The translations under genes and the position numbers were made by a program. Under the pieces are notes generated by a model that worked only from the letters and a program-made list of their open reading frames with translations, was not told where the DNA came from and made no database searches. Below, in pieces: positions 1-9,111 of a stretch of DNA of 64,000 nt. The DNA is taken from assembly GCA_004297935.1 (NCBI GenBank), contig SCRE01000010.1, positions 186,001 through 250,000 on the forward strand, written 5' to 3'. The stretch's first letter is position 1. Each line of letters begins with the position of its first letter. Origin of the DNA: Microbacteriaceae bacterium. Its GTDB lineage: Bacteria > Actinomycetota > Actinomycetes > Actinomycetales > Microbacteriaceae.

Positions 1-2207
1 TTGTCGACCCCGTCGAGAATCTGCTCGTGCCGGCGGTAGTGCCGGTCGATGTCCCACGCCTCCCACTGATTCGGGGTGTCGCGGAAGAGCTGCAACTCGG
101 CTGCATGCTCGCCGGGTGCCACGGCCTCGCGGCCGGTGGCCGCGTCGACGGCCGAACTGATGCGGCCGGATGCGTCGAGCACGAACCGCGCGCGATCGCT
201 GCTCAGAACGAAGCCGTCGTCGCGTTCCTCGATGCTGACAGCACCGGCCGGGTGTGCCACCCCCGCGGACAGCGCCGCGACACCGTCGATCTCGAACGGC
301 GACGCGTTGAAGACGACCGGGCCACCGGCATCCGCGCTGCCCCCATCGGCATCCGCACGCGCGGCGAGCGCGGCGATCGAGCTCGAGATCAGCTGCTCGA
401 GCTCTGCGGCGACCCGTGCATAGTTCTCTTCGGCGACCCGGTAGACCCACGCGATCGACGAGCCGGGCAGGATGTCGTGGAACTGCTGCAGCAGCACGGT
501 GTGCCACGCCTCGTCGAACCGGGCGTATGGGTACTCGGCCCCGGTGCGGATGCTGGCGGTCGCCGCCCACAGTTCGGCCTCGCGGAGCAGCGACTCGCTG
601 CGGCGGTTGCCGCGTTTGGTGCGTGCTTGCGACGTGTAGGTGCCGCGGTGGAACTCGAGATAGAGTTCGCCGCTCCAGACCGGCGGCACCGCATAGTCGG
701 CTTCCGCCCGTTCGAAGAACGCCTGCGGCGCTTCGATCTGCACGGTCGGCGAGCCCTCCAGCGAACGGGTGAGCGCCGCCGCCGCCAGCATCTCACGGGT
801 GGGGCCCCCGCCGCCGTCGCCATAGCCGAATGGCACAAGCGACGAGTTGGCCTCGCCCTTCTCCAGATAGTTGTGCTCGGCCCGCGCGAGTTCCAACCCG
901 GACAGATTCGAGTTGTAGGTGTTCACCGGCGGGAAGTGCGTCAGCACTCGCGTGCCGTCGATGCCCTCCCAGTGGAAGGTGCTGTGCGGAAAGACATCCG
1001 TCTCGTTCCAGGACAGCTTCTGCGTGAGAAAGTACTTCGACCCGGACGCCGCAACGATCTGCGGCAGCGCCCCGGAGTAGCCGAACGAGTCGGGCAGCCA
1101 CACCTCGAGCGTGTCGATCCCGAACTCGCGCAGGAAGAAGCCCTTGCCTGCGATCAGCTGGCGGGCCATGGATTCCCCGGACGGCATGTTCGTGTCCGAC
1201 TCGACCCACATGCCGCCGACCGGTACGAATCTGCCTTCGGCGACGCGTGTGCGAATGCGCTCGAACAGTGCGGGGTAGAACTCCTTCATCCAGGCGAACT
1301 GCTGGGCGGAGGAGCACGCGAAGACGAACTCGGGATCGTCATCCATCAGCGCGAGCACGTTGGAGAACGTGCGGGCGCACTTGCGAATCGTCTCGCGCAC
1401 CGGCCAGAGCCAGGCCGAGTCGATGTGCGCGTGGCCTACCGCAGAGACCCGGTGTGAGCTGGCGTTCGCCGGCTTCGCCAGCACGCCCGAGATGGCGGCA
1501 CGACCGGCGGATGCCGTGTGCGCGACGTCCTCAGGATCCATCGCGTCGAGCGCATGCTCGAGTGCGCGCAGAATCTCCGCGGGGCGGATCGTGTCGGCCG
1601 GAAGCTCGGCCATCAGGCCACGCAGGGTGAAGATCTCACGGTCGAGCTGCCAGACCTCTGCGTCGAGGAGCGCAACGTCGATGTGCCGAACCGAGTAGAT
1701 GGGCGTTCTGCCCGCCGTCGTCGTGTCACCCAGAACCGTCGGGTGGATGAAGCCGCCGGCGGCGACATCCGGGTTCGAGGCGGCCTCGATGTAGACGTCG
1801 ATCACGCCGTCCGCAGGGAGCGGAACGTACGTATTGTACGGCTCGATCGCCTTGATGATACGACCGTCGGGCGCGTAGACGAGGCCTTCGGCCTGGAACC
1901 CGGCCTGCCCTGCGGTGAACCCCAGGTCGACGAGTAGCTCGGCTCGGGTACCCGCCTCGTGCTTCCAGCTCTCCGGCACCTGTCCCGTCACGTGGAACCA
2001 GGTGGTTCCCCACGGCTTGCTCCAGGACTGTCCGACGGCGAACGGCCGGTAGCTCTGGGCGACCGCGTGCGCGAACGGCACCGGCTCATCCGGAACCTCC
2101 CACGCTTCGATCGTGAGCGGGCGCCGCTCGCGGTAGATCGCAGGCTCAATGCGCTCGGCGACGAAGCGCGCGATCCGGGTGCGAACCAGCTCGGAATTGT
2201 CGTGCAC
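1..2207 (-). CDS. Alpha-mannosidase, GH38 family (C-terminus beyond left edge)
   Basis: Cytoplasmic glycoside hydrolase that should release mannose from short mannosides imported by the ABC transporter encoded just upstream. About 735 codons are present and the gene runs off the left edge; GH38 enzymes are usually near 1000 residues, so roughly a quarter is missing. The start is a GTG at 2207 with AAAGGAG a few bases before it. An N-terminal ancillary region of about 250 residues precedes the zinc-site motif GHAHIDSAWLW (around residue 257, near position 1430), followed by CSSAQQFAWM. The last visible residues, near NQWEAWDIDRHY, are also typical of the family. The gene lies 31 bp after a permease gene and is probably the last gene of the operon seen here. 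The linkage is not tested experimentally. Confidence 0.9.
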   Translation of the reverse strand, partial: MHDNSELVRTRIARFVAERIEPAIYRERRPLTIEAWEVPDEPVPFAHAVAQSYRPFAVGQSWSKPWGTTWFHVTGQVPESWKHEAGTRAELLVDLGFTAGQAGFQAEGLVYAPDGRIIKAIEPYNTYVPLPADGVIDVYIEAASNPDVAAGGFIHPTVLGDTTTAGRTPIYSVRHIDVALLDAEVWQLDREIFTLRGLMAELPADTIRPAEILRALEHALDAMDPEDVAHTASAGRAAISGVLAKPANASSHRVSAVGHAHIDSAWLWPVRETIRKCARTFSNVLALMDDDPEFVFACSSAQQFAWMKEFYPALFERIRTRVAEGRFVPVGGMWVESDTNMPSGESMARQLIAGKGFFLREFGIDTLEVWLPDSFGYSGALPQIVAASGSKYFLTQKLSWNETDVFPHSTFHWEGIDGTRVLTHFPPVNTYNSNLSGLELARAEHNYLEKGEANSSLVPFGYGDGGGGPTREMLAAAALTRSLEGSPTVQIEAPQAFFERAEADYAVPPVWSGELYLEFHRGTYTSQARTKRGNRRSESLLREAELWAATASIRTGAEYPYARFDEAWHTVLLQQFHDILPGSSIAWVYRVAEENYARVAAELEQLISSSIAALAARADADGGSADAGGPVVFNASPFEIDGVAALSAGVAHPAGAVSIEERDDGFVLSSDRARFVLDASGRISSAVDAATGREAVAPGEHAAELQLFRDTPNQWEAWDIDRHYRRHEQILDGVD

Positions 2208-2238
2208 GAAGGACTCCTTTGCAACTAATGATTATCAC

Positions 2239-3075
2239 TCAGCCCTTGACCGCGCCAGCCAGAGCCGAGCCGCCGCCGAGAACGCGCGAGGTGAAAACGT
2301 AGAGAGCGAGCACCGGTACGGAATACACCAGTGAGTATGCGGCCAGCTTGCCGTACGCCACGGCGCCGTACTGCCCGAAGAAGGCGAAGATGCTGACGGC
2401 CGCCGGCTGGTTGTCCGGGCTCAGCAGCAGCACGAATGGAACGAAGAAGTTGCCCCAGGCCTGCACGAACACGAAGATGAACACCACGGCGATGCCCGGC
2501 CGCATGAGCGGCACGACCACGCGGGTCAGCGTCGTCATCATCGATGCGCCGTCGGCCCACGCGGCCTCTTCCAGCACGATCGGCACAGAGTCCATGAAGT
2601 TCTTCATCATCCAGATCGCCATCGGCAGACTCGTCGCGGCCAAGAACAGGATCGTCCCCGGTAGCGAATCGATCAGGTTGAACATCACGAACAGGCTGTA
2701 GACCGGCACCATCATCGCCGTGATCGGCAGACACGTTCCGAACAGGATGCCGTACATGTACGGCTTGTTCACGCGCATCTTGTAGCGAGAGAGCGGGTAG
2801 GCCGCCAGGATGGCGACGACGACCGTGATGATCGCGCATCCGCCCGACAGAATGAGACTGTTCCACAGCGGGACGAACGCCAGGTCCGGCGTGAGCACGG
2901 ACGTGAAGTTCTCGAGGGTGAACGCGCTCGGCCACTTGACCGTCAACGTCGCCGTCTTGTCGAACGAGGCCAGCAGCAGCCAGATCAACGGCAGCACGAA
3001 GCACACGCCGATGACGACAAGAACACTGTTGGAGACGCGGCGCATCGCCCGGCCGCTCGGCGAGGTCATGGCCAT
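2239..3075 (-). CDS. Carbohydrate ABC transporter permease (MalG type)
   Basis: Inner-membrane permease, about 278 residues and six predicted helices, one half of the channel of an oligosaccharide importer. The cytoplasmic EAA loop that docks the ATPase is visible as EEAAWADGASMMTTL followed by VVPLMRPG. The start ATG at 3075 shares one base with the stop codon of the other permease (TGATG) and has GGAGGTG seven bases upstream, so the two are translationally coupled. No ATPase gene is in the cluster, which is common for actinobacterial CUT1 systems that share an MsiK-like ATPase encoded elsewhere. Confidence 0.92.
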   Translation of the reverse strand: MAMTSPSGRAMRRVSNSVLVVIGVCFVLPLIWLLLASFDKTATLTVKWPSAFTLENFTSVLTPDLAFVPLWNSLILSGGCAIITVVVAILAAYPLSRYKMRVNKPYMYGILFGTCLPITAMMVPVYSLFVMFNLIDSLPGTILFLAATSLPMAIWMMKNFMDSVPIVLEEAAWADGASMMTTLTRVVVPLMRPGIAVVFIFVFVQAWGNFFVPFVLLLSPDNQPAAVSIFAFFGQYGAVAYGKLAAYSLVYSVPVLALYVFTSRVLGGGSALAGAVKG

Positions 3076-4016
3076 CAGTCCACCTCCGGCTTGAGCGCGC
3101 GGATGTAGATGATGGAGAACACGGCGCCGACGATCAGCAGAATCGTGGCAATCGCCGTGCCGAGCCCCAGCTGCGAGAACTTGAACGCTTCCTGATAGGC
3201 GAGCACGGGCAGCGTCGAGCTCTTGGTGCCGGGGCCTCCGCCTGTCATGACATAGATCAGGGTGAAGACGCTGAGCGTCTGCAGAGTGGTCAGCATCAGG
3301 TTGGTGCTGATGCTCCTGCGGATCATCGGCAGAGTGATGTAGATCAAGCGCTTGGCTCCTCCGGCGCCGTCGATCTCGGCGGACTCTCGGACGTCGTCGG
3401 GAACATCCCCCATTGCAGCCGAGTACACGAGCATCGAGAACGCGGTTCCACGCCACACGTTGGCCACGATCACGGAGAACATCGGCAGCGCGTACAGCCA
3501 GTTCGGGCCGGTGATCCCGATCGCTTGGAGCATCGCATTGAGTGTGCCGTCCACGTTGAAGAAGGCGTACAGCGCGAAGGCCGCGACGATCTCCGGCATG
3601 ATCCACGCAGTCACCACGAAAGTGCCGACCACGCCCCGGATGGTCTTGTTTCCGGACTGCATCAGCATGGCCAGCGCGAGCCCAAGCACGTTCTGACCGA
3701 TGATGGCCGATCCGATCAGGAAGATGATCGTCAGCCAGATCGACTGCAAAAAGTCCGGATTCCGGAACAGGGCGACGTAGTTGTCGAAGCCGATGAACGC
3801 CGCTCCCTTTGCGGCGCTGCCCGTCAAGGACTCATCGGTGAAGGACCCATAGAACGACGTGATGACCGGGCCGAGCAAGAAGATGGCCAGGAGCACCATC
3901 GATGGGACGAGCGGCATCGCCCGGACAAAAGATCGCCCGACGCGCCGCCGCGGGCGGGGAGGCCGACTCCCCTGCCCGCGGACGGCAGTCGTGACGGTGG
4001 GCGTCAACGACGACAT
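3075..4016 (-). CDS. Sugar ABC transporter permease (MalF type)
   Basis: Inner-membrane permease of 313 residues that should pair with the MalG-type permease. A basic N-terminus (PPRPRRRVGRSF) precedes the first helix. The EAA loop reads RESAEIDGAGGAKRLIYITLP. It follows the binding-protein gene by 9 bp. The substrate is inferred to be a mannose-containing oligosaccharide, from the alpha-mannosidase in the same operon. Confidence 0.92.
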   Translation of the reverse strand: MSSLTPTVTTAVRGQGSRPPRPRRRVGRSFVRAMPLVPSMVLLAIFLLGPVITSFYGSFTDESLTGSAAKGAAFIGFDNYVALFRNPDFLQSIWLTIIFLIGSAIIGQNVLGLALAMLMQSGNKTIRGVVGTFVVTAWIMPEIVAAFALYAFFNVDGTLNAMLQAIGITGPNWLYALPMFSVIVANVWRGTAFSMLVYSAAMGDVPDDVRESAEIDGAGGAKRLIYITLPMIRRSISTNLMLTTLQTLSVFTLIYVMTGGGPGTKSSTLPVLAYQEAFKFSQLGLGTAIATILLIVGAVFSIIYIRALKPEVD

Positions 4017-4025
4017 GTGCGACCG

Positions 4026-5375
4026 CTACTTCGCCTGTGCGATGTTCTTCGCGCCGACCGCGGCGGGCAACGCGTCGTCATAGGCCTTCGCGGCGGCCTC
4101 TGGAGATTGCTGCCCCGTCATCACGGACTCCATCGCCACCTGGATGTTGTTGGAGACCTTGGGGTAGTCGGAGGTAGCCGGCCGGAAGTGCGTGACCTTC
4201 ACCAGCTCCGAGAAGAACGCGTTCGTCGGGTTCGACGAGGTGTACGCCGGGTCGGAGCCGACATCCGTGCGCACCGGGATCTGGCTTGCGGCGATGTCAT
4301 ACTTCAGCGAGTTCTTCTGGTTCAGCGCGAGGGAGACGAAGTCCCAGGCGGCAGCCTTGTTCTGCGACTTGGAGCCGATTGCAAGGGTCCACCCGCCGGA
4401 CATGCTGGTGGAGCCCGGCGCGGCACCATCCTGCGTCGGCATTGCGGCGACGCCCATGACCTTGTCCCAGTCCGCCCACGGCGCAGCGCCGGTCGTCAGC
4501 CAGTTGCCGCTCATCCACGAGCCGTCGAGGTCGATCGCCAGCTTGCCCTGCGGCAGCCAGGTGTCCGCGATGTTGTTGCCGACGTTGGTGTCGAGTGCCT
4601 GCTCCGGGGTCGGGCCGAGGTTGCCCTGATAGACGTCCTTGATGAACTGGAGCGAGTCGACGAAGCCCTTCGACCCGGAGATCCACTTCTTGGTGTCGGT
4701 GTTGTAGAGCGTGTCATGCGTTCCGTAGAGCAGCATCTCGAAGCCCTGCATCGTCGATGCTTCACCGGACGGTTTGCCCGAGTAGACATTCAGTGGAATC
4801 ACGCCGGGTTCGCTCGCCTTGACCTTCTTGGCCGCGTCGAGCACGTCTTGCCAGGTCTTCGGCTGCCACGGTACCGCGACGCCTGCCTTCTTCAGCAGAT
4901 CCTTGTTGTACCAGAGTGCGCGTGTGTCCGTGCCCATCGAGATGCCGTAGAGCTTGCCGTCCTGGCCTTCGCCAGCTTGCTTCGCGTTGGCCGGGAACTG
5001 GCTCCAGTCCGCCCACTTGGCCACATAGGAGTCGAGCGGCGCGAGATAGCCGGCAGCCGCATCGGACTTGATCAGGAATGTGTCTTCGTACAGCACGTCC
5101 GGCGCCGTCGATGCCGACCGGTTCATCAGCGACAGCTTCGTGTAGTAGTCGTTCTCAGCAGCCTGGATCGGGATCAGTTGAACGGTCGTGCCCGGATGAG
5201 CTTCCTCGTACTCCGCCTTGACCGACTTCATCTGATTGTCCATCTGCGTGAACGTGCCGAACTTCTGATACGCCACCTTGATCACCTTGTCGCCCGAGCC
5301 GCTGCCGGATGAGCAGCCGGTCAGCGCCGCGGCCGCTACTGCTGCGACGGCGACCACAGAAAGAATCCGTTTCAT
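4026..5375 (-). CDS. Extracellular sugar-binding lipoprotein of ABC transporter
   Basis: Family 1 solute-binding protein of 449 residues, exported and lipid-anchored, which captures the sugar for the two permeases downstream. The N-terminus MKRILSVVAVAAVAAAALTGC is a lipoprotein signal with lipobox LTGC. The start ATG at 5375 is chosen because AAAGGAG lies six bases upstream; an upstream in-frame start at 5465 would be inside the promoter. It is the first gene of the mannoside operon. Confidence 0.92.
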   Translation of the reverse strand: MKRILSVVAVAAVAAAALTGCSSGSGSGDKVIKVAYQKFGTFTQMDNQMKSVKAEYEEAHPGTTVQLIPIQAAENDYYTKLSLMNRSASTAPDVLYEDTFLIKSDAAAGYLAPLDSYVAKWADWSQFPANAKQAGEGQDGKLYGISMGTDTRALWYNKDLLKKAGVAVPWQPKTWQDVLDAAKKVKASEPGVIPLNVYSGKPSGEASTMQGFEMLLYGTHDTLYNTDTKKWISGSKGFVDSLQFIKDVYQGNLGPTPEQALDTNVGNNIADTWLPQGKLAIDLDGSWMSGNWLTTGAAPWADWDKVMGVAAMPTQDGAAPGSTSMSGGWTLAIGSKSQNKAAAWDFVSLALNQKNSLKYDIAASQIPVRTDVGSDPAYTSSNPTNAFFSELVKVTHFRPATSDYPKVSNNIQVAMESVMTGQQSPEAAAKAYDDALPAAVGAKNIAQAK

Positions 5376-5436
5376 GATGCTCCTTTGCCTCATCTGCCTC
5401 GCCCGATCGGTCGATCGCGCAAGGGAACGCCGTATT

Positions 5437-5465
5437 ACTACATCATTTTTAGTTATTAACGTCAA
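5437..5465 (-). promoter_or_regulatory. Promoter and probable ROK operator of the mannoside operon
   Basis: On the minus strand TTGACG (5460-5465) and TGTAGT (5437-5442) lie 17 bp apart, a plausible -35/-10 pair about 60 bp before the binding-protein start. The spacer contains GTTATTAAC (5452-5460), a nine-base dyad in an AT-rich patch that contrasts with the GC-rich surroundings. A repressor bound here would cover the promoter. The ROK regulator encoded immediately upstream is the obvious candidate; this is inference. Confidence 0.5.
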
Positions 5466-5506
5466 GTCCTCTTTTCGGCCGACGCGACCGTCCGCGAGGC
5501 AGGCGA

Positions 5507-6757
5507 CTACTCGCCGACGCGTCGAATCAGGAGACCCTCGGATCGCGGTGAGAATGTGTGATCGAGCACCAGGCAGGCGGCGCCGACCGCGGCGACGTCC
5601 TCACCGATCGTCGATGTGATGAAGGCGATCGGATGCGCGGGAACCAGCTCGGGTATCGAACGCACGCGGGCTGGAATGTGCTGAAGCAGGAAATCGGCCA
5701 CCGGCTCCCAGAACGGCCCGCCGAAGACCACCTCGTCGATGTCCAGAAGGTTCGACAGGATGACGAGCGCCATGGCGATGTCGTCGGCGACCGCGCCGAG
5801 GATGTCCAGTGCCGCCGGGTCGGCGGCACCGGCGGCATCCGCCAGTCGGCGGAACAAGGCGCGCACCTGAGAGCGACTGGGTTCGGTGCCGGCGACGAAA
5901 ATCGATCCGCGCTCGATCGCGCCGCGCTCGAGCGCCTCGTGCACCAGCAGCCGCGGCATCACGGCGTCGCCCAGACGCCACCGGCGGCTGCCCGGCACCA
6001 ACGCTGCGTCGCCGACGATCATGCTTCCGATGTCGCCCGCGTTGTTGCTGACGCCACGGATGACTTCGTTCTGCACGACAAGTCCGGCACCCACGCCGGT
6101 GCCGAGGTAGAAGAACACGAGATTGCGGGGTTCGTCGTCCGAGCGCATCCACAGTTCCGCGACGGCCGCGGCCGTCACGTCCTTCTCGAGCAGGACCGGC
6201 AGGCCCACCCGTTCTGCCAGTGCGTCGCGGATCGGCACGTTCTTCCAGCCCGCCAGCAACGGCGGGTCGAGAACGGTGCCGGTTTCCATATCCACCGGCC
6301 CGGGAGCGGCGATGCCGACGCCCATGACCCGCGCCCGGTCGATTCCGGCTTCGCGGGTCACCTCATCGGCGACCTGCGCGATCTGATCGATCGTGCCCGT
6401 CGGCCTGTCCGTATCCGACGTCTGGATCGTCCGATGCACGACGATCCCGCCCGCGAGATCGAGCAGCACGACGGTGATCACGGACGGATCCAGGTGCACG
6501 CCGATGGCGAATCGGCTTCGCGGGTTCAGCTTGAGGATGGTGCGCGGCTTGCCGACACCCACGACATGGGTGCCCGCCTCGACGATCAGCCCCTCGTCGA
6601 GCAGTCGTCGGCAGACATTCGAGGCTGTCTGCGCAGACAACCCCGTGCGGGCAGCGACTTCGACTCGGCTGATACCCTCAGGCGCCCTGCGGATGACGTC
6701 GAGGATCACCGTCTGGTTGTAGCCCCCGACGGCCGGCAGGTTCGCTCCTGCACGCAC
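5507..6757 (-). CDS. ROK-family transcriptional repressor
   Basis: Cytoplasmic regulator of 416 residues. An N-terminal winged helix-turn-helix (about 12-70, with ARTGLSAQTASNVCRRLLD) is followed by a sugar-kinase-like ROK domain. That domain carries the DLAGG phosphate-loop relic and the GTGVGAGLVV glycine motif. It lacks an obvious CXCGXXGC zinc motif, so it may be a divergent member. The start is GTG at 6757 with AGGAGGG upstream. It lies directly before the mannoside transport operon on the same strand, so it probably represses that operon in response to an imported sugar or sugar phosphate. Confidence 0.9.
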   Translation of the reverse strand: MRAGANLPAVGGYNQTVILDVIRRAPEGISRVEVAARTGLSAQTASNVCRRLLDEGLIVEAGTHVVGVGKPRTILKLNPRSRFAIGVHLDPSVITVVLLDLAGGIVVHRTIQTSDTDRPTGTIDQIAQVADEVTREAGIDRARVMGVGIAAPGPVDMETGTVLDPPLLAGWKNVPIRDALAERVGLPVLLEKDVTAAAVAELWMRSDDEPRNLVFFYLGTGVGAGLVVQNEVIRGVSNNAGDIGSMIVGDAALVPGSRRWRLGDAVMPRLLVHEALERGAIERGSIFVAGTEPSRSQVRALFRRLADAAGAADPAALDILGAVADDIAMALVILSNLLDIDEVVFGGPFWEPVADFLLQHIPARVRSIPELVPAHPIAFITSTIGEDVAAVGAACLVLDHTFSPRSEGLLIRRVGE

Positions 6758-6850
6758 AGATTCCCTCCTCGTATCACGCCGCGTCGCGTTATCGACAGCG
6801 CTTCGCGTTGCGCTGCATCACCTGGACGACTATGAGACTAGCCGCGCAGC

Positions 6851-6895
6851 CCGAGATGAGGGTCGACCCCGCGACGGTGTCGACCCTCATCTCGG
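6851..6895. terminator. Strong stem-loop after icd
   Basis: A perfect 17-bp inverted repeat (arms 6851-6867 and 6879-6895, CCGAGATGAGGGTCGAC and its complement) with an 11-base loop lies 12 bp past the icd stop codon. There is no clear T-tract, as is common for actinobacterial terminators. It probably ends the icd transcript and insulates the ROK promoter. Confidence 0.75.
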
Positions 6896-6906
6896 TGCCG
6901 TGCCGC

Positions 6907-8136
6907 CTACGCCAGGCGTGCCTCGAGGTTCTCGGCCAGCGTCGCGAGGAACTCCTCGGTGGTCTGCCACGGCTGGTCGCCGCCGTGCAGCAGGGCGAGG
7001 TCCTTGGTCATCTTGCCGGATTCGACCGTCTTGATGACGACATCCTCGAGAGTGTGCGAGAAGTCGATCAATGCTTGGTTTCCGTCGAGCTTGCCACGGT
7101 GCGCCAAGCCGCGCGTCCACGCGTAGATCGAGGCGATCGGGTTGGTCGAGGTCGGCTTTCCGGCCTGATGCTGGCGGTAGTGGCGTGTGACGGTGCCGTG
7201 TGCGGCCTCCGCCTCCACGATCTTGCCGTCGGGCGTGGTCAGCACGCTGGTCATCAGACCGAGCGAGCCGAAGCCCTGCGCGACAGTGTCGGACTGCACA
7301 TCGCCGTCATAGTTCTTGCAGGCCCAGACGTAGCCGCCTTCCCACTTGAGCGACGCCGCGACCATGTCATCGATCAGACGGTGCTCGTAGGTCAGGCCGG
7401 CCGCTTCGAAGCGCGCTTTGAACTCGTTCTCGTAGACCTCGGCGAACAGGTCCTTGAACCGGCCGTCGTAGGCCTTGAGGATCGTGTTCTTGGTCGACAG
7501 GTACACCGGGTAGTTGCGGTCGAGGCCGTAGCTCAGCGACGCGCGTGCGAAGTCGCGAATCGAGTCGTCCAGGTTGTACATGGCCATCGCCACGCCGCCG
7601 CCTGGGGCGTCGAAGACATTGAACGACTCTGCCTCGCGCTTCTCGCCGTTCGGACCGTCGGCCGGCTGGAAGCTGATCGTCAGCGTGCCCGGCCCGTCGA
7701 AGACGAAGTCCGTTGCACGGTACTGGTCGCCGAACGCGTGACGGCCGATGATGATCGGCTTGTTCCAACCCGGCACCAGGCGTGGGATGTTCGAGATGAT
7801 GATCGGCTCGCGGAAGATCGTTCCGCCGAGGATGTTGCGGATCGTGCCATTCGGGCTCTTCCACATCTTCTTCAGGCCGAACTCTTCGACGCGTGCCTCG
7901 TCCGGCGTGATCGTCGCGCACTTGACGCCGACACCGTGCTTCTGGATGGCGTGTGCCGCGTCGATCGTGATCTGGTCGTTGGTCTCGTCACGCATCTGAA
8001 TGGACAGGTCGTAACGCTCGAGGTTGATGTCGAGATACGGATGGATCAGCTGCTCCTTGATGGCCTGCCAGATGATCCGCGTCATCTCATCGCCGTCGAG
8101 CTCGACGACAGTGCCTTCAACCGTGATTTTTGACAA
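6907..8136 (-). CDS. icd: NADP-dependent isocitrate dehydrogenase
   Basis: Oxidative decarboxylation of isocitrate to 2-oxoglutarate in the TCA cycle, producing NADPH. The 409-residue protein is the homodimeric, eukaryote-like type (about 405 residues), not the 740-residue monomeric type found in some actinobacteria. It shows ELDGDEMTR near the N-terminus, the substrate loop [14 protein letters not shown] (93-106), the metal-binding region [15 protein letters not shown] (274-288) and the NADP region [11 protein letters not shown] (310-320). It is a single-gene unit: its own promoter region carries an operator-like palindrome at 8201-8212, and a strong hairpin follows the gene. Confidence 0.97.
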   Translation of the reverse strand: MSKITVEGTVVELDGDEMTRIIWQAIKEQLIHPYLDINLERYDLSIQMRDETNDQITIDAAHAIQKHGVGVKCATITPDEARVEEFGLKKMWKSPNGTIRNILGGTIFREPIIISNIPRLVPGWNKPIIIGRHAFGDQYRATDFVFDGPGTLTISFQPADGPNGEKREAESFNVFDAPGGGVAMAMYNLDDSIRDFARASLSYGLDRNYPVYLSTKNTILKAYDGRFKDLFAEVYENEFKARFEAAGLTYEHRLIDDMVAASLKWEGGYVWACKNYDGDVQSDTVAQGFGSLGLMTSVLTTPDGKIVEAEAAHGTVTRHYRQHQAGKPTSTNPIASIYAWTRGLAHRGKLDGNQALIDFSHTLEDVVIKTVESGKMTKDLALLHGGDQPWQTTEEFLATLAENLEARLA

Positions 8137-8200
8137 TGGGGCTCCTCATGAAATCTGTGCCGTTTCGGCCATAGACAGCTTACTAGAATCGCCCAACTAT

Positions 8201-8212
8201 CTTGACATCGAG
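8201..8212. promoter_or_regulatory. Operator-like palindrome upstream of icd, shared with sucC
   Basis: CTTGACATCGAG, an imperfect dyad (ATCTTGA-CA-TCGAGAT when extended), begins 65 bp upstream of the icd start. The sucC gene has CTCGACACCGAG at 24784-24795, 69 bp upstream of its start. The shared core CTyGACAyCGAG at the same distance before two TCA-cycle genes suggests a common regulator, which I cannot name. Confidence 0.5.
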
Positions 8213-8277
8213 ATATCTATGCAGTTAGACGCACGCGAAAGGCGCCGGTATAACGGGAGGAGCAAACCAGCCATCCG

Positions 8278-8574
8278 ATGGGGGCGGCCATGTCGAACAC
8301 GAGCAGCGCGGCTCTCTTGACGGCCGGCACACGCCCCGCGGTGCGATTCGAGCTCTCACCCGCATCGGACGGCACAGAGCTGGTGCTGATCGACGAGGTA
8401 GAGCCGAGCGCCGCAGCGCGGAACGCGGTCGGCTGGGAGGGCTGTCTCGACCTGCTCGAGGGTCGCCCATCCGCCCCCGATCAGTAGCGGCGGCACTTCG
8501 ATGCATACGCTGCCGCATTCGGTCCGGTGCTCGGCCCGCAGGCAGGACCGCCGGCCGAATACCAAGGCGACTGA
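8278..8574 (+). pseudogene. SRPBCC/AHSA1-like protein, truncated C-terminal relic
   Basis: An open frame from 8278 encodes the C-terminal part of an SRPBCC (AHSA1-type) protein: VRFELSPASDGTELVLIDE, then the family-typical AVGWEGCLDLLEG. It is interrupted by a TAG at 8485-8487. The same frame then continues with RRHFDAYAAAFGP and ends with TGA at 8572-8574, the usual C-terminal helix of these proteins. The N-terminal half (about 80-100 residues) is absent. Truncation plus an internal stop argue for a decaying gene; readthrough or a sequencing error at the TAG is the alternative. Confidence 0.6.
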
Positions 8575-8658
8575 ACGACAGCCGCACATGGAAAACACTG
8601 GGCGAACGCATACCGGAGTGACTACCCGGCGGGCCCGCGCTCGGGATACGCTGAAGCC

Positions 8659-9111
8659 ATGGCTGAGTTGCGAGTGGTTGAACTGTCGGCGTCGAACATC
8701 TCTGCCGCGAACGCGCTGACGCTGAAACCGGGCCAGGAGCAATTCGTGGCGCCGGTGTCGTACTCTGCCGCAGCGGCCGTGAACAATCCGGCCACGACCT
8801 GGCAACGCGTGGTCGTCGACGGCGACGAGGTCGTCGGTTACGTGATGGGCAGCTTCGATGCGGATGCCGAGCACGAGGAATTCCGCTCCATCCTGTGGCG
8901 CATCAACGTCGACGCCAGCGACCAGGGCCGCGGCATCGGCAAGTACGCGGTGACCGCGCTCGCCGACGAGGCGCGCGCACGCGGGCAAAAACGTCTCAAC
9001 GTCATCTGGGAACAGGGCGAACTCGGACCCGAGGCATTCTTCCTCCGGATGGGCTTCGTGCCGGTCGGCGAGACCCAGTACGGCGAGATCATCGGCGCCC
9101 TCGAATTGTGA
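8659..9111 (+). CDS. GNAT-family N-acetyltransferase
   Basis: Small cytoplasmic acetyl-CoA-dependent acyltransferase, 150 residues, the full length of a single GNAT domain. The acetyl-CoA pyrophosphate loop is DQGRGIGKYAV (about 96-106), preceded by the beta-strand WRINVDAS, and the C-terminal strand-loop FFLRMGFVPVGE is typical. The acceptor substrate cannot be told from sequence. Its TGA stop overlaps an in-frame GTG of the next gene, suggesting coupled translation. Confidence 0.88.
   Translation: MAELRVVELSASNISAANALTLKPGQEQFVAPVSYSAAAAVNNPATTWQRVVVDGDEVVGYVMGSFDADAEHEEFRSILWRINVDASDQGRGIGKYAVTALADEARARGQKRLNVIWEQGELGPEAFFLRMGFVPVGETQYGEIIGALEL

Noticed and set aside
27-1457. A 476-codon plus-strand frame at the left edge
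   Set aside because: It is antisense to the alpha-mannosidase frame, which runs off the edge and carries the GH38 zinc motif.
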